A program made the translations under genes and the position numbers. Positions 62,558 to 64,000 of a stretch of DNA of 64,000 bases are shown here, in pieces. Positions within the stretch are counted from its first letter, which is position 1. Every line of letters begins with the position of its first letter. Under the pieces are notes generated by a model. The model was not told the DNA's origin and made no database searches. It saw only the letters and a program-made list of their open reading frames with translations. Origin of the DNA: Rhodomicrobium sp. Lineage in GTDB: Bacteria > Pseudomonadota > Alphaproteobacteria > Rhizobiales > HXMU1428-3. The stretch spans positions 744,001 through 808,000 of the forward strand of contig BQJK01000001.1 of assembly GCA_021604665.1 (NCBI GenBank), written 5' to 3'.

Positions 62558-63043
62558 TTAAACCGCTGGGTCAAATGCACGTTTGATTGCCTCATTCAGG
62601 CGCTGCGGCCGCCCCTGTTCATTCAGCAATACAATGATGACAGAAGCTTTGAATAAAACGAGCTCACCCCGGCAAACCTTTTGAGAAAGCGTGATAGAGG
62701 CGGTCCCCATTTCACTCACTTCCGTGATAACTTCAAGCACATCATCCATCATCGCCGGGCGCAAATAATCCAGCTCCATGCGCCGAACAACAAAAAACAC
62801 CGAACCTTTGCCGGACTTATCCTCAAATAAAGCCTTTTGCTGCAATCCTAACAGACGCACATAGTCAGACCGCCCTCTCTCGCACCATCTGATGTAAGAG
62901 GCATGATAAACCAGACCAGAAAAATCGGTATCTTCATAATAAACGCGGATGGGGAGAACATGACCAAAATCCTCAAGCCGCCCAGAAAGGTCAGGCCATT
63001 CTGGCGGCGCCACCCCAGCCGCATTGCGTTTATCATCTGCCAT
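62558..63043 (-). CDS. ybgC: Tol-Pal-associated acyl-CoA thioesterase YbgC
   Basis: Hotdog-fold thioesterase acting on acyl-CoA, encoded with the Tol genes in most proteobacteria. The 161-residue protein shows 'HVLPIRVYYEDTDFSGLVYHASYIRWCERGRSDYVRLLG' with the catalytic Asp of YYEDTD and the following His, then 'FVVRRMELDYLRPAMMDDVLEVITEVSEMGTASITLSQKVCRGELVLFKASVIIVLLNEQGRPQRL'. An ~26-residue N-terminal extension is present. Substrate chain length is not readable. Confidence 0.95.
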   Translation of the reverse strand: MADDKRNAAGVAPPEWPDLSGRLEDFGHVLPIRVYYEDTDFSGLVYHASYIRWCERGRSDYVRLLGLQQKALFEDKSGKGSVFFVVRRMELDYLRPAMMDDVLEVITEVSEMGTASITLSQKVCRGELVLFKASVIIVLLNEQGRPQRLNEAIKRAFDPAV

Positions 63044-63110
63044 TCAGATATCCATGCCCCTGAGTTAAAGCTTTCATTCTGATGTTACTTGAACAACCAT
63101 CGCATCAATA

Positions 63111-63142
63111 AAAAAGCCGCCAAGAACAAACCCCAGCGGCTA
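63111..63142 (-). terminator. Rho-independent terminator of the gene at 63217
   Basis: AGCCGC (63115-63120) and GCGGCT (63136-63141) form a stem; on the minus strand it is followed by a TTTTTTATT tract. It separates the gene at 63217 from ybgC. Confidence 0.75.
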
Positions 63143-63216
63143 TCTTAATATTATCATCTATTCGAGCTTAAGCGCGGCCATATTGCTCACTCTATGGTAA
63201 TTCAATAACCCACAAT

Positions 63217-64000
63217 TTAGCCTGCATTGCGCTCACAAGTTTCAGCGGCGTTAGCTGGGTTAATATAAGCAACATTACCACCAGCACCCTCAGCGTTTAG
63301 ACCGAGTGACAAGGCCCGCGTTTCCGGCTCATCCATACTATTAGCAGCAACGGCACCATTAATGATTTCTGCAATCCGCTCGGCCAGCGCATCCCACATA
63401 CCAGCTTCCTTTGCAAAATCAGAAGCTCTTGTCCCAGCATCCGCGCCTGTATCAGTGAAGAGAGAGGCAAGCAACAACAACTCACGGTCAACCCGCCAAT
63501 CATAGGCGTGCGCCGCGGCGAGAGAATATTCATAAACACGCAGCCCCTTAGCAAGTGCCGGAGCACCAAATTTCTGCTCCACATGCGCAACAGCTTTCAC
63601 AACGATCTCAGAGCGCGGCAAAGTAAACTCATCCCGGTTAATAAAAGCCGGTGGCCCATCAAGTTTAGCCTCACTGAGCGGTTGGCCAACGGCTTGGGGT
63701 TCAGCTGCTGCGCTCTGCTCATCGCCGCTAATCGCGTCAACAATCCCGCTGCCAACTTCACTGGCATCTTCAGAGAGACCCGCCACATCTTCTCTCGCAC
63801 CTGAGAGCACTTCAGACGCCATATCAGACACAGAAGCAGCTGTATCCTCGACAAATTCAGCAGCCTGCTCAGCAACATAGTCTGCTCTGGTCGAGGCAAC
63901 AGCCACAACACTCTCAACCACCTCTTCAACATCATGCTGCAATGTCATCACAGGATCAGCTGAGGAATTAGTCTCTGTTTCTGTCTGTGTCTCTGTTTTT
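63217..64000 (-). CDS. Acidic protein with a degenerate HD-like domain (partial, 5' end outside the window)
   Basis: The minus-strand frame stays open to position 64000, so the N-terminus is missing; a GTG at 63951 is only an internal codon. The first visible residues are an alternating Thr-Glu repeat (from 'gtctctgttt' repeats at 63971-64000). A long acidic, Ala/Val/Glu/Ser-rich segment with heptad-like helices follows (63720-63950). The C-terminal ~130 residues resemble an HD-superfamily (cyanamide-hydratase-like) helical domain ('AKGLRVYEYSLAAAHAYDWRVDRELLLLASLFTDTG'), but the metal-binding His and HD are replaced (E-Y-S and F-T-D-T). It is therefore probably not a hydrolase. Function unknown; it sits upstream of ybgC. 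Confidence 0.55.
   Translation of the reverse strand, partial: KTETQTETETNSSADPVMTLQHDVEEVVESVVAVASTRADYVAEQAAEFVEDTAASVSDMASEVLSGAREDVAGLSEDASEVGSGIVDAISGDEQSAAAEPQAVGQPLSEAKLDGPPAFINRDEFTLPRSEIVVKAVAHVEQKFGAPALAKGLRVYEYSLAAAHAYDWRVDRELLLLASLFTDTGADAGTRASDFAKEAGMWDALAERIAEIINGAVAANSMDEPETRALSLGLNAEGAGGNVAYINPANAAETCERNAG

Noticed and set aside
63951-63953. GTG at 63951 as the true start of the degenerate-HD gene
   Set aside because: The frame continues without a stop to the edge of the window through a Thr-Glu repeat, so the real start is most likely outside.

Overview
The window is chromosomal DNA of an alphaproteobacterium, most likely of the Hyphomicrobiales (Rhizobiales) or a close relative. 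This rests on gene order and family content. The order ybgC-tolQRAB-pal-cpoB ... tilS-ftsH-folP-glmM, the order serC-serA ... purA, the divergent yqeY/carA and lrp/trxB pairs, a DUF2336 protein, a cytoplasmic-membrane MCE transporter and PhoB-type betaine-lipid genes all fit that group. Base composition is moderate for the group. I saw no insertion sequence, prophage or CRISPR array. One tRNA (Ser, UGA) is present.

Layout. 1-5.2 kb: the start of a D,D-carboxypeptidase, a betaine-lipid operon (btaA-btaB) behind a three-unit Pho-box-like array, an RlpA lipoprotein and moaA. 5.3-6.9 kb: tRNA-Ser with a duplicated 3' end, then a class D beta-lactamase and a small DedA/YqaA-type membrane protein. 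6.9-11.1 kb: cytochrome P450, old-yellow-enzyme reductase and a semialdehyde dehydrogenase. 11.2-14.3 kb: a three-gene MlaE/MlaF/MlaD lipid transporter in which the MCE protein carries a PqiC-like domain. 14.4-23.5 kb: small exported proteins, a YadGH-type ABC exporter, a SulP transporter behind an array of 35-bp palindromic repeats, a cytochrome c, a second RlpA-like protein and YqeY. 23.9-34.9 kb: carA-chaN-carB, greA, DUF2336, lrp/trxB and a LysR regulator. 34.9-43 kb: a zinc-phospholipase-like/DUF4332 protein, an SMR pump, DUF2147, purA, a DMT transporter and a DUF4139 protein. 43-50 kb: serA, serC, a beta-barrel protein, glmM and folP. 50-64 kb: ftsH, tilS, a caspase-like protein, cpoB, pal, an unannotated 46-residue lipoprotein, tolB, tolA, tolR, tolQ, ybgC and the 3' part of a degenerate-HD protein.

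Most genes serve the envelope: peptidoglycan (carboxypeptidase, two RlpA-like proteins, glmM), outer-membrane lipid traffic (Mla), membrane-lipid replacement under phosphate limitation (BtaAB), envelope constriction (Tol-Pal) and membrane proteolysis (FtsH). The rest are core nucleotide, serine, folate and molybdopterin genes.

No single large, clearly new multi-gene system is evident. The best candidates for something undescribed are: a caspase-like protease with a TRAP solute-binding-protein fragment at its C-terminus, sitting inside the Tol-Pal/tilS block; the MCE-PqiC fusion; the zinc-phospholipase/DUF4332 fusion; the 35-bp palindrome array upstream of sulP; and the tiny lipoprotein with its own terminator between tolB and pal. 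All functions are read from sequence motifs and gene order by eye; no database search was run.
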